DNA from: Deltaproteobacteria bacterium
Lineage (GTDB): Bacteria > Desulfobacterota > Desulfobacteria > Desulfobacterales > ETH-SRB1
NCBI GenBank assembly: GCA_019314185.1
Contig: JAFCZU010000219.1
Span: forward strand, 1 to 6,794
Reading direction: 5' to 3'
Length of the DNA stretch: 6,794 nucleotides
Shown here: positions 1 to 5,821 of the stretch, piece by piece
Position numbering within the stretch: the stretch's first letter is position 1
Layout of the letters: each line of letters opens with the position of its first letter
Notes under the pieces: generated by a model
What the model was told of the DNA's origin: nothing
The model's input: the letters and a program-made list of their open reading frames with translations, nothing else
Database searches by the model: none
Translations under genes and position numbers: made by a program

Positions 1-163
1 CACCAATTATTGCCGGAATTGTTGAGGATCTTTAACCTCGCACTCGAATAAGATCTATTAGAATGTTTAGGATATATTCTCGGATTATTGCCATCTAATA
101 TAGCAGATTCATTATAGTGTTTGAAAAAAGCATCTTAAAAAGAAAATGAGGGTCGTAATACAT
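1..163 (-). pseudogene. 5' part of an unidentified gene, probably frameshifted, running off the left edge
   Basis: An ATG at 163-161 follows a Shine-Dalgarno-like AGGAAA and lies 13 bp after the stop of the 253-aa sulfotransferase, as expected for the next gene of an operon. It encodes MYYDPHFLFK and then, in that frame, soon stops (TAG). From about position 138 another minus frame is open for 44 codons to the window edge and reads like ordinary protein (DAFFKHYNESAILDGN...). One extra base in the A/T-rich run near 131-142 would join the two as ...HFLFKDAFFKHYN.... I infer a single gene with a frameshift, which may be a true mutation or a sequencing error. I do not recognise the family, although a further glycan-modifying enzyme would fit the context. 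Alternatively both reading frames are chance. Confidence 0.35.
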
Positions 164-176
164 TAGTTTCCTATAG

Positions 177-938
177 TCAGGTCCTATTTCGCCAAGGAAA
201 GCTATCATTTTCATCTACGCTCAAATTTAGAAATGCTCCCAATTTCTGATAACTTCCGATTTCAGCTACGTTTATGACTAATAAATCAATATCTCTATCT
301 TGAAAGTAGTCCTGAACACTTTTGATGTGATCAAGATATTGTTTTTTGTAATATTGTTCATCGTAGAGTTCAATATTCGGGAAATTGTAGAACAATTTTT
401 TCATGTCAAGGGCACATCCTCTATATCTGTATAGCGAGCCGGCCAAGTCTTCCACATTAGGGGCTCTGGATTTATCCGATGACCATATTTTTGTATGAAA
501 CCTGATCAAGGAATCGTACCATTGGCTCTCATTGTCCCGAACTGTTAATATGAACTTGCTATTTGGAAATGCACTATCTAATACTTTAAATAATCCAGGA
601 AAGCCAAAAGGTGCATCCTGAAAAGCATCTGCTGTATAGCAGAAATTAATTATTCTGTCAGTTCTTCTTTTTGCCCAATCTTGGGATAAGATTTCTGCGA
701 CAGCTTGGTTTCCCATTTCAAATCCAAAATCCTTAAGAGCTTTTTCTAAGGATGTGGTACCTGTTTTTCCAAATCCAACGCAGAACACTTTATTGTAGTC
801 CCGTTTACTCAAGTTGTCGACGTTTAAGGCTCTCCTTTCTTCTTCTTGCGTTCTTAGTAAAGTGTTTCTTCTATGAACCCCAAACTCCAGAAGAAAATGC
901 TTCTGCTTTCCATACGGTAATTTAAAATGAAATCTCAT
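177..938 (-). CDS. Sulfotransferase family protein
   Basis: This 253-aa protein is probably a cytoplasmic PAPS-dependent sulfotransferase. The 5'-phosphosulfate-binding P-loop is GFGKTGTTS at residues 55-63, followed by SLEKALKDFGF as in the Sulfotransfer_4-like group. The second conserved stretch, KFILTVRDNESQWYDSL (about 128-144), matches the 3'-phosphate-binding region with its Arg and Ser. The C-terminus (DLLVINVAE, then a Leu-rich stretch and FPWRN) resembles the normal family ending, so the domain looks complete. About 50 residues precede the P-loop strand, longer than in many relatives, which begin close to it. No Shine-Dalgarno is visible before ATG 938, and an insertion-sequence-like end lies only about 5 bp upstream, so the original start or promoter may have been displaced. 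Downstream of wzm/wzt it may sulfate the exported glycan. That role is inferred from context; the acceptor is unknown. Confidence 0.85.
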   Translation of the reverse strand: MRFHFKLPYGKQKHFLLEFGVHRRNTLLRTQEEERRALNVDNLSKRDYNKVFCVGFGKTGTTSLEKALKDFGFEMGNQAVAEILSQDWAKRRTDRIINFCYTADAFQDAPFGFPGLFKVLDSAFPNSKFILTVRDNESQWYDSLIRFHTKIWSSDKSRAPNVEDLAGSLYRYRGCALDMKKLFYNFPNIELYDEQYYKKQYLDHIKSVQDYFQDRDIDLLVINVAEIGSYQKLGAFLNLSVDENDSFPWRNRT

Positions 939-942
939 TTCA

Positions 943-999
943 GTAGTGTCCGGTTAAGATTTTAGAAATATACTCTAACCTCATGATATAATATAACAT
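943..999. mobile_element. Possible insertion-sequence end remnant
   Basis: The sequence AGTGTCCGGTTAAG at 945-958 resembles terminal inverted repeats I associate from memory with IS4-type elements of environmental bacteria; I have not verified this. No partner copy (CTTAACCGGACACT) and no transposase gene lie in the window. It sits exactly between a broken sulfotransferase gene and the start of an intact one, where an insertion and later deletion would explain the breakage. A TATAAT at 987-992 on the plus strand could belong to the element. The inner boundary is unclear and could extend to about 1030. Confidence 0.3.
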
Positions 1000-1028
1000 A
1001 TGGACGAAAACGAGAGGGGACAACTTGA

Positions 1029-1316
1029 AATTTGTCCAAATTTGATCCCATACTCCTTTGACGGCAATCTTCTATCGCGAAAGGAGTTCATCAATGTATC
1101 AAGGATAAACTGTTTTTTCTCAGGTATTGAGCTTTCTCTCTCATGAAAAGTTTCATCAATGTGTCAGGTATCCCGAAGTAAATTGACCCAGTAATCGTCT
1201 CCGTCAACTGTTGTGCATACTTGTGGGTGAGCTCCTATCATTATTTGTAACCATGTGGTACCGCTTTTAGGAGCACCGATAATGAATATGAATTGTTTGT
1301 CAAGAACTGAAGACAT
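1029..1316 (-). pseudogene. Broken sulfotransferase gene with an in-frame stop
   Basis: The start is ATG at 1316, preceded by GAGGGA about 7 nt upstream, rather than the ATG at 1409 inside the end of wzt. The first residues, MSSVLDKQFIFIIGAPKSGT, carry the sulfotransferase P-loop GAPKSGTTWLQ, followed by IGAHPQVCTTV. This is the Sulfotransfer_1/3 type, distinct from the enzyme at 177-938. A full enzyme would need about 250-300 residues, but a TGA at 1166-1164 ends the frame after 50 codons. Past the TGA the same frame stays open to 981 and reads as plausible protein (HIDETFHERESS..., KQFILDTLMNSFRDRR..., SKEYGIKFGQ) until sequence resembling an insertion-sequence end begins. I infer decay by a nonsense change plus 3' truncation. 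The part after CTTV is not recognisable as sulfotransferase, so it may already be a recombinant join. It begins 73 bp after the wzt stop. Confidence 0.7.
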
Positions 1317-1389
1317 CGCTTTTCCCTCTGAGTTTACTATTTCGAAAATAATTAGTCTTGCAGAGTGATCACAAATTGTTTCATTAAAA

Positions 1390-2595
1390 TTACTCCTGGC
1401 TCCAGTCACCCCGCAGCAAAAAATGAGCCCAGCTAGTACAGGTAGTTTTAACCTGGAAATGCGCAGCGTTGTCGAATCGCAAACATATTTCTTGACTCGA
1501 CAAATCAGTCACCGCAATTATTATGGAGTAAACCCCCATATTCAGGTACAATTTCCCAATTGTTAATTTTATCTTACTAAACTTTTTAGGCGATATTTCA
1601 AAATCGCTAAATTGTGAAGAACAATCTGCTACAGGGAGAAGTGCTTGATTCCATAATATTACTCTTATTGCCGGTTGTTCTACAGTAGAATCCAGAGTCA
1701 AATCCATCTCAATTGTGAGATCGTCGCCGTAATTAAGTACAGGTATTCCCTTACTGTTTAAATGTGTATGCCCACCTGAAGATAGTCGAATATTAGAAAC
1801 TGTTGCCTTGCCACTACCTGATACTTGCTGTTCTGCGTTATCGAAATTGGATTGGTAATGATCAATTCCCTCACCTATGTTATTATCATGATATGAAACC
1901 ACGCCATTTTTAAGAACCATGACTTCAGTACAAATCCTTGATATAAATGGCATCGCATGTGACACAAAGATGACCGCTGAGTTTCGCATGATTTCATTTA
2001 TTGCGTTTAAGCATTTCATTTTGAAACCAAGATCTCCGACAGCAAGCACCTCATCTATAAGCAAGACATCCGGCTCCATCTGCGCCGCAACAGCAAACCC
2101 AAGGCGGACTCGCATCCCCGAACTGTAAAGCTTAACAGGGGTATCTATGAATTCTGCAAGCTCAGCAAATTCTAGAATTTCATCATATTTCTTATCAATT
2201 TCTTTCTTGCTGAACCCAAGAATTGACCCGTTTACATAGATATTCTCCCTGCCGGTAAGCATGGGATGAAACCCTGCGCCTATTTCGATGAGCGCGCCCA
2301 CTCTGCCTCTGATTTCAATCCTGCCTTTGTCTGGAGAGATAATCCCGTTCAATATTTTCAGGAGCGTAGATTTACCTGAGCCGTTTGGGCCTATAAGCCC
2401 CAGGCACTCACCGCGCTTTAGCTCAAAAGATATATCATCATTGGCCCAAAACTCCCCGGGCTTTAATTCACCGGTTTTTTCAGACATGCCGACCATGGAT
2501 CGTGCAATGTCCTGCACTCCGTAAAACATCAAGCGTTTTAGGGACTTGCAAAACTTTTTGGAAACACCTTCTGCTTTTATCAAAATATCAGACAT
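1390..2595 (-). CDS. wzt: Polysaccharide ABC transporter ATP-binding protein with C-terminal glycan-binding domain (Wzt)
   Basis: This is the ATPase subunit of a polysaccharide exporter at the inner membrane, pairing with the Wzm permease to move lipid-linked O-antigen or a similar glycan to the periplasm. At 401 aa its length is typical. The nucleotide-binding domain (about 1-245) has Walker A GPNGSGKST (69-77), the family's IGAGFHPMLTGRENI loop (105-119), the signature YSSGMRVRL (157-165) in place of LSGGQ, Walker B VLLIDE (177-182) and the switch His in FVSHAM (210-215). Residues about 262-395 form a beta-rich region matching the Wzt C-terminal carbohydrate-binding domain, which in studied Wzt proteins selects the cognate glycan or its terminal cap. 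An AAGG about 8 nt before ATG 2595 is a modest ribosome-binding site. It lies 1.84 kb from wzm instead of adjacent to it, and its first 74 codons are repeated at 3938-4159. Confidence 0.95.
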   Translation of the reverse strand: MSDILIKAEGVSKKFCKSLKRLMFYGVQDIARSMVGMSEKTGELKPGEFWANDDISFELKRGECLGLIGPNGSGKSTLLKILNGIISPDKGRIEIRGRVGALIEIGAGFHPMLTGRENIYVNGSILGFSKKEIDKKYDEILEFAELAEFIDTPVKLYSSGMRVRLGFAVAAQMEPDVLLIDEVLAVGDLGFKMKCLNAINEIMRNSAVIFVSHAMPFISRICTEVMVLKNGVVSYHDNNIGEGIDHYQSNFDNAEQQVSGSGKATVSNIRLSSGGHTHLNSKGIPVLNYGDDLTIEMDLTLDSTVEQPAIRVILWNQALLPVADCSSQFSDFEISPKKFSKIKLTIGKLYLNMGVYSIIIAVTDLSSQEICLRFDNAAHFQVKTTCTSWAHFLLRGDWSQE

Positions 2596-2610
2596 AGGGG
2601 GGCCTTATTT

Positions 2611-2691
2611 ATTTCGGATTTCGAATTTCGGATTTGGAAATGGGAAAGACGAATTTGGAAATTCGAAATTGTAATTTGGAAATTCGAAATT
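2611..2691. repeat. AT-rich tandem repeats (ATTTCGG/ATTTCGA and AATTTGGAAATTCGAAATT)
   Basis: ATTTCGG-type 7-mers occur in tandem from 2611, followed by two perfect 19-bp copies of AATTTGGAAATTCGAAATT at 2652-2670 and 2673-2691, 21 bp apart. The units contain the palindrome GAAATTTC/GAAATTCGAAATT. The array fills the space between the wzt start and the end of the four-helix-bundle remnant. Confidence 0.85.
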
Positions 2692-2935
2692 ATTTTTCTT
2701 TTTTCCGTGCTTTTGTCGTTTTACCTATGCTCGTAAAGATTGCGAGAAGTTCGGTTGACTCCTGCATAAGCCAGGAGCGGTTTTCTATATCTCCAATATG
2801 GGACTCCTCGAAAAGCTCCAACCAGTATTGTGTCTCGCTGGCCTCTTTTTCCACTATAGCAACTTTATGCGTGAAATCCTTGCGTGATTCAGCTCGATTT
2901 GCCTCTCTATAGTTGGCTCCGATGGATGTGCTGGA
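2690..2935 (-). pseudogene. Four-helix-bundle protein (S23/23S rRNA-intervening-sequence type), 5'-truncated
   Basis: The sequence SSTSIGANYREANRAESRKD, then AIVEKEASETQYWLELF and ESTELLAIFTSIGKT, matches the conserved second half of the small four-helix-bundle family often encoded within or beside mobile regions. Members have about 115-130 residues; here only the last ~80 are present and the first helix and a half are missing. The reading frame extends upstream only to a GTG at 2950 that lies inside a 9-bp tandem repeat, so there is no believable native start. The C-terminus is intact and ends at the edge of another repeat array. Molecular function is poorly known for the family; no catalytic residues are described. 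A translated product from the GTG is possible but I treat this as a remnant. Confidence 0.75.
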
Positions 2936-2968
2936 TTTCACGGATTGCACAGATTACGCGGATTTTTT
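2933..2968. repeat. Degenerate 9-bp tandem repeat (GGATTTCAC type)
   Basis: Units GGATTTCAC, GGATTGCAC, AGATTACGC and GGATTTTTT follow each other with period 9. The array abuts the truncated 5' side of the four-helix-bundle remnant, so the truncation coincides with the repeat. The remaining spacer up to 3107 contains no gene that I can support. A TATAAT (minus strand, 3019-3014) there lacks a convincing -35 box. Confidence 0.7.
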
Positions 2969-3107
2969 TGTATAGCCTGAAGCATAAGTCTCCACTTATT
3001 TGTGCCCAGTGTCATTATAGCCTTTGGGGCGATAAATATCTTAATTCGTAGCCATTGTTAGCCAAGTGGGTTTGGATGTCTTTCTCTTGTCAATTCCTGA
3101 CAGACGT

Positions 3108-3401
3108 CTATATGCTTGCGGCTGATAAACGATTTACCTTCAATTCGCTACGATGTTGCTCTGCTTGCCATAAATCATATTGTGCTTGCTGATTCATCCA
3201 GCTTTGCGCTGTGGTATCAAAAGCAATAGATAGCCGTACTGCCATCTCAGGACCAATACGGATATGGCCATTCAATATGCCGGATAGAGTTTTTCGGCTG
3301 ACATCTAATGCCTTTGCTGCATCAGTAACAGTCAAATTCAAAGGCTCAAGGCACAATGTTTTAAGAATTTCTCCAGGATGTGGGGGATTATGCATCAACA
3401 T
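3108..3401 (-). CDS. higA: HigA-family antitoxin (XRE helix-turn-helix)
   Basis: The antitoxin of a type II HigBA pair binds and neutralises HigB and represses the operon through its DNA-binding domain. I place the start at ATG 3401, because GAGAGG lies 7 nt upstream and relatives begin [11 protein letters not shown]; a TTG at 3416 would add five residues. The 97-aa product starts [14 protein letters not shown], the hallmark of the HigA/VapI group. Its helix-turn-helix spans about residues 24-62 ([20 protein letters not shown], then an Asn-Gly turn). The C-terminal [15 protein letters not shown] is also typical. The toxin gene precedes it by 29 nt, the reversed order normal for higBA, and the pair would be cotranscribed. 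It looks complete and functional. Confidence 0.92.
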   Translation of the reverse strand: MLMHNPPHPGEILKTLCLEPLNLTVTDAAKALDVSRKTLSGILNGHIRIGPEMAVRLSIAFDTTAQSWMNQQAQYDLWQAEQHRSELKVNRLSAASI

Positions 3402-3430
3402 TATATTACCTCTCAATATTGCTTCTTTCC

Positions 3431-3709
3431 TCAGTGGTAGTCCTCGTAGTTTACCAATTCGGCATGTTCACCAACAAATATAAATGTTACGCGCCAGTTA
3501 CCGCTTACCTTGACCGACCATGTGTTCTTACGATTACCGCTCAATTCATGGAGATTTAAACCAGGAAGACTCATATCGTTGGGACAGCTTGATGCATTTA
3601 GTCTGCCTAAGATTAAACGCAGACGTTCAGCATGTTTAGGTTGAATTCCTGTCATTGAGCCCTTTGTAAAGAATCTCTCCAAGCCTTTGTGTTTAAATTG
3701 TTTGATCAT
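3431..3709 (-). CDS. higB: HigB-family toxin (RelE-like mRNA interferase)
   Basis: The 92-aa product is full length for HigB. It begins [14 protein letters not shown] and contains [49 protein letters not shown] and ends in LVNYEDYH, each matching the conserved blocks of HigB/RelE-superfamily toxins. These cleave mRNA on translating ribosomes when the antitoxin is lost. The ATG at 3709 has only a weak AGAG upstream. A TATAAT-like -10 lies 51 bp upstream (3765-3760). The pair sits between the broken and the intact wzt copies, so it entered during, or was kept by, the rearrangement that separated wzm from wzt. No frameshift or missing block is visible, so I expect an active toxin. Confidence 0.92.
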   Translation of the reverse strand: MIKQFKHKGLERFFTKGSMTGIQPKHAERLRLILGRLNASSCPNDMSLPGLNLHELSGNRKNTWSVKVSGNWRVTFIFVGEHAELVNYEDYH

Positions 3710-3720
3710 CTATTAATTCT

Positions 3721-3775
3721 CTGTAACAGGAGTTGTGCTTTTTGGGGTCAGGCAAATCTATTATAGTTTGTACAG
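3721..3775 (-). promoter_or_regulatory. Candidate higBA promoter and operator boxes
   Basis: On the minus strand a TATAAT at 3765-3760 precedes higB; a TTGGAG 19 bp upstream is a poor -35. Two CTGT-ACAG-type dyads occur: CTGTAACAG at 3721-3729 (perfect about its centre) and TGTACAG at 3769-3775. They bracket the -10 and could be HigA-binding sites for autorepression. This is inference from position and symmetry only. Confidence 0.35.
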
Positions 3776-3892
3776 GCATTGCTCCTCCAAAGATTAATAA
3801 TTTCTTAAAAGTATAGAAATGTTAATAGGTTGTCAACCCATCTTTGGGCTGTGTGTTAGAAAAACCCTGGCCCAGACCCGACGTGAAAGGAC

Positions 3893-4159
3893 TGGTTCCG
3901 TCTGAGCCGCGACACCAAACCCAAGGCGGACTTGCATCCCTGATCCGTTTGGGCCTATAAGCCCCAGACACTCACCGCGCTTTAACTCAAAAGATATATC
4001 ATTATTTGCCCAAAACTCCCTGGACTTTAATTTACCGGTTTTTTCAGACATGCCGTCCATGGATCGTGCAATGTCCTGCACTCCGTAAAACATCAAGCGT
4101 TTTAGAGATTTGCAAAACTTCTTGGAAACACCTTCTGCTTTTATCAAAATATCAGACAT
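3893..4159 (-). pseudogene. Second, deleted copy of the wzt 5' region
   Basis: Codons 1-74 match the intact wzt with five differences (V35D, E43K, P46S, G47R, D53N), up to GPNGSG of Walker A. The frame then jumps directly to MQVRLGFGVAAQTEP, equivalent to residues 161-175 of Wzt, so 86 codons (258 bp) are missing in frame, including the Walker A Lys-Ser-Thr. Short similarity at both ends of the deletion (TCAGG in Walker A, TCGGG in the signature motif) suggests a slip or recombination junction. After Glu-Pro the similarity stops and the frame runs through unrelated sequence to a stop at 3833. The ~10 bp before the ATG (AAGGCCCCCC) are also shared with the intact copy. No ATPase activity is possible. 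Because it lies directly after wzm, it may be the stub of the original wzt. Confidence 0.9.
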
Positions 4160-4439
4160 GGGGGGCCTTAGTTGGAATTTTATTTCACCACGAAGGGCAC
4201 GAAGAACATAACGTTCATTAGTTTATAGGTTTCTGTTTTTTTTAGACAGGATGAACAGGATTTACAAGATGTTTTATTTTTATTTTCATTACTTTCCGGA
4301 TGAAAGTTATGAAGATAATCCGGCTTTGCCGGAAAAGAACAAATTAGACAGGAAGTACTTCGTGGTTTATAATATCTGCTTTTCAACAGAATCTTTTCTT
4401 CATTCGTGTCCATTTGTGTCAATTCGTGGCTAAATAAGG
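4160..4439. repeat. Spacer built of dispersed intergenic repeats between wzm and the wzt stub
   Basis: The spacer holds CACGAAGGG-CACGAAGAA at 4189-4206 (period 9), ACAGGATGA-ACAGGATTT-ACAAGATGT at 4246-4272 (period 9), a short hairpin TCCGGC-TTT-GCCGGA at 4319-4333, and a 10-bp-period ACGAAT/ACAAAT stretch near 4404-4431. An 80-codon minus frame at 4180-4422 consists wholly of these repeats and is not a gene. The same repeat types recur at the right edge of the window. Confidence 0.8.
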
Positions 4440-5306
4440 CTATACTCTCTCGGCAACTTTAGGTTCAACCAGGTGAAAAAGCCTCCAGCCGACAAGAAAT
4501 ATCAGAATACTCACTATAACCGATGAAACATAACTTGCCGGGTCAGTCAGAAAGCCCATTGTCGTCAGGTCACGTGCGGCTGTGACAAAGCCGCTGACAG
4601 GATTGACACTATTTATCAGAAAAGACATCGGCCAACTGGTCGGCGGAGGATAGATGACCGGTGTAGCAAACATCCCCAGATTCATAAAAATTCCCAATAT
4701 ACGGCCGACATCTCGTATCATTGCGTTGAGAAAGGACATAAAAAATCCCAGCCCCACAACTAAAAGCAATAGCGGCAACAACACAAACGGGACAAGCAAT
4801 ATGGTTAATTTGGGTGTAAAACCGACAAAAACAAAGATGATTAATAACAAAGGAATTCGGATCAGGAGCTCAAAAATTGTTTGGCCCACGGCCGAAAGTA
4901 CCAAGACCTCTCTTGGAAAATTGATTTTAGTCAATAAGGCACCGGCCGCCACCATGCTGTTCGCAGAGGTAGTCACACCACCTGCAAAAATGAGCCAGAC
5001 CATCTGGCCAAGAAACACAAAGGCTGCATAAGGCATGGCCGTATCGCCAATAGGAAGGATGTTTTTACCCTTAATCCAGACAAAGAGAAGCATCATGATT
5101 AGAGGGGCGAGAAAAGCCCAGAAAATTCCGAGCACAGACTGTTTAAAACGCGCGGAGAGGTCGCGAACCACCAGTCTCCAGATAAGGCCCCTGAAGTCTG
5201 CCAGCTCGCGAAACATCTCGGGCCAAACTCGAATCCCGGCCTTCATGATGTGATTCGGCTCATATACCGTTACACGATTACTTTGTTTTATGGATTGGTC
5301 AGCCAT
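4440..5306 (-). CDS. wzm: Polysaccharide ABC-2 type export permease (Wzm)
   Basis: The membrane subunit of the O-antigen or polysaccharide exporter; two copies with two Wzt would form the channel in the inner membrane. The 288 aa are slightly longer than usual because of an N-terminal extension (about 1-28). Family marks are WRLVVRDLSARFKQSVLGIF (43-62), the amphipathic lead-in to the first helix, and the conserved FATPVIYP (213-220). Hydrophobic segments lie at about 60-78, 92-112, 134-162, 166-190, 203-220 and 260-278, giving six membrane helices. ATG 5306 has AAGGA about 7 nt upstream. Its start overlaps by 8 nt the run-on frame of the ATPase stub upstream. Downstream come 280 bp of repeats and then the wzt stub. 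I see no disabling change, and the intact Wzt at 1390-2595 is the obvious partner. Confidence 0.94.
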   Translation of the reverse strand: MADQSIKQSNRVTVYEPNHIMKAGIRVWPEMFRELADFRGLIWRLVVRDLSARFKQSVLGIFWAFLAPLIMMLLFVWIKGKNILPIGDTAMPYAAFVFLGQMVWLIFAGGVTTSANSMVAAGALLTKINFPREVLVLSAVGQTIFELLIRIPLLLIIFVFVGFTPKLTILLVPFVLLPLLLLVVGLGFFMSFLNAMIRDVGRILGIFMNLGMFATPVIYPPPTSWPMSFLINSVNPVSGFVTAARDLTTMGFLTDPASYVSSVIVSILIFLVGWRLFHLVEPKVAERV

Positions 5307-5366
5307 CGTTATTCCTTAATAATAGAGTGCCTTTTTGGGGATCCACTTTACCCTTGAAGTTTTTCA

Positions 5367-5405
5367 TGAAAAAAGGGGGGACATGAAAAAGGGTGAAAAA
5401 AGGGG
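5367..5405. repeat. Short TGAAAAAAGGGG tandem repeats
   Basis: Three imperfect copies of TGAAAAAAGGGG (starting at 5367, 5384 and 5394) lie between the ATPase stub and wzm. They end in GGGGTCAAATCCGCTC, whose TTTGACCCC-like core recalls TTTGCCTGACCCC at 3742-3756 (minus strand). Confidence 0.55.
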
Positions 5406-5439
5406 TCAAATCCGCTCTTGACTCTTGTGTGAGTGGGCT

Positions 5440-5553
5440 TGGGTTTCGGTTTACCGCGGAACCGGTTGGGGTGTTCAGCACGCTCTGCTTAAGGCCCTTC
5501 ATGTGCCCAAGGCGGTATTCTTTTATTACATGATTTACTTCGATTATTGACAT
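5440..5553 (-). pseudogene. N-terminal stub of a second Wzt-like ATPase
   Basis: The first codons read MSIIEVNHVIKEYRLGHMKG, then LKQSVLNT, a start shared by many Wzt-family ATPases whose relatives continue with an Arg/Leu/Gly/Pro-rich linker into the Walker A strand. Here the family resemblance fades after about 35 codons (GSAVNRNP) and the frame runs through repeats to a stop at 5299 inside the wzm start. Walker A and all later motifs are absent. I chose ATG 5553 (MSII) over an in-frame ATG at 5568 because it gives the family start; no strong Shine-Dalgarno supports either. It is not the same sequence as the wzt at 1390-2595 (which starts MSDILIKAEGVSKKF), so a different exporter ATPase once stood here, upstream of wzm. 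The exact 3' limit of homology is approximate. Confidence 0.6.
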
Positions 5554-5566
5554 AGTACATACATCC

Positions 5567-5602
5567 ATTTAGGAATTTAGGGATTTAGGGATTTAGGGAT
5601 TA
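5567..5602. repeat. 8-bp tandem repeat (AGGGATTT)
   Basis: AGGAATTT, AGGGATTT, AGGGATTT and AGGGATTA follow without gaps from 5571 to 5602, just upstream of the ATPase stub. Related arrays occur at 6514-6537 and, inverted, at 6635-6658. Confidence 0.85.
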
Positions 5603-5609
5603 GCGCATA

Positions 5610-5661
5610 GGGTTTAGCGTTTAGTGTATAATAGTTAGCCACGAATGAACACGCCTGCCTG
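5610..5661. repeat. Dispersed repeat, copy A (left flank of the toxin-antitoxin remnant)
   Basis: GGGTTTAGCG followed by TATAGTTAGCCACGAATGAA (with small indels) and CACGCCTG recurs in the same orientation at 6446-6487. Copy A has about 10 extra bases (TTTAGTGTATAA) inside. Confidence 0.8.
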
Positions 5662-5683
5662 GGCGTGTCCGCACGCAGGCAGG
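5649..5683. repeat. Two overlapping, mutually exclusive hairpins
   Basis: ACACGCC (5649-5655) pairs with GGCGTGT (5662-5668) around a 6-nt loop; alternatively CCTGCCTG (5654-5661) pairs with CAGGCAGG (5676-5683). No T-run follows, so it is not an obvious terminator. The GC-rich core contrasts with its AT-rich surroundings. Confidence 0.6.
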
Positions 5684-5743
5684 AATTTACACGAATAAGG
5701 CGGAGGCGTATGCCGACAAAACTTAAACTGCGAAGATCTATTG

Positions 5744-5821
5744 CTATTTTGCATAGTGTCCCCTAACCTTGGCCATTTCAAATACCTTTCTATGATCAAC
5801 TGTAGATGAGGAAAGTTCCAT
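5744..5821 (-). CDS. Small ORF coupled to the PIN gene by TGATG
   Basis: Twenty-five codons (MELSSSTVDHRKVFEMAKVR, then GHYAK) start at an ATG that shares one base with the PIN stop codon (TGATG at 5823-5819), an arrangement typical of translational coupling. The product has no recognised family and ends in repeat-like sequence, so it may be the N-terminal stub of a longer third gene or a chance ORF. It is annotated because of the coupling and its plausible composition. Confidence 0.3.
   Translation of the reverse strand: MELSSSTVDHRKVFEMAKVRGHYAK

Noticed and set aside
1000..1146. 48-codon plus-strand ORF starting MDENERGQLEI with a TATAAT upstream
   Set aside because: It overlaps the broken sulfotransferase frame on the other strand, has no Shine-Dalgarno and no recognisable family. 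It could be the start of a lost transposase, but I cannot support that.
1919..2524. Plus-strand ORFs inside wzt
   Set aside because: They are antisense shadows of a clearly coding ATPase gene.
2611..2691. CRISPR array
   Set aside because: Repeat units are directly adjacent or separated by 2 bp, with no spacers of 25-40 bp and no cas genes.
4180..4422. 80-codon minus-strand ORF
   Set aside because: It is composed of dispersed intergenic repeats (CACGAAGGG, ACAGGATGA, ACGAATGGAC types) and shows no protein family features.
4654..5253. Plus-strand ORFs inside wzm
   Set aside because: They are antisense shadows of the permease gene with unlikely composition.
5649..5683. Rho-independent terminator
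   Set aside because: The stems are real, but no T-run follows on either strand and two pairings compete.
5710..5766. 18-codon plus-strand ORF after GGAGG (MPTKLKLRRSIAILHSVP)
   Set aside because: It is too short, lies in repeat-rich sequence opposite the coupled ORF, and has no supporting evidence beyond a purine-rich stretch.
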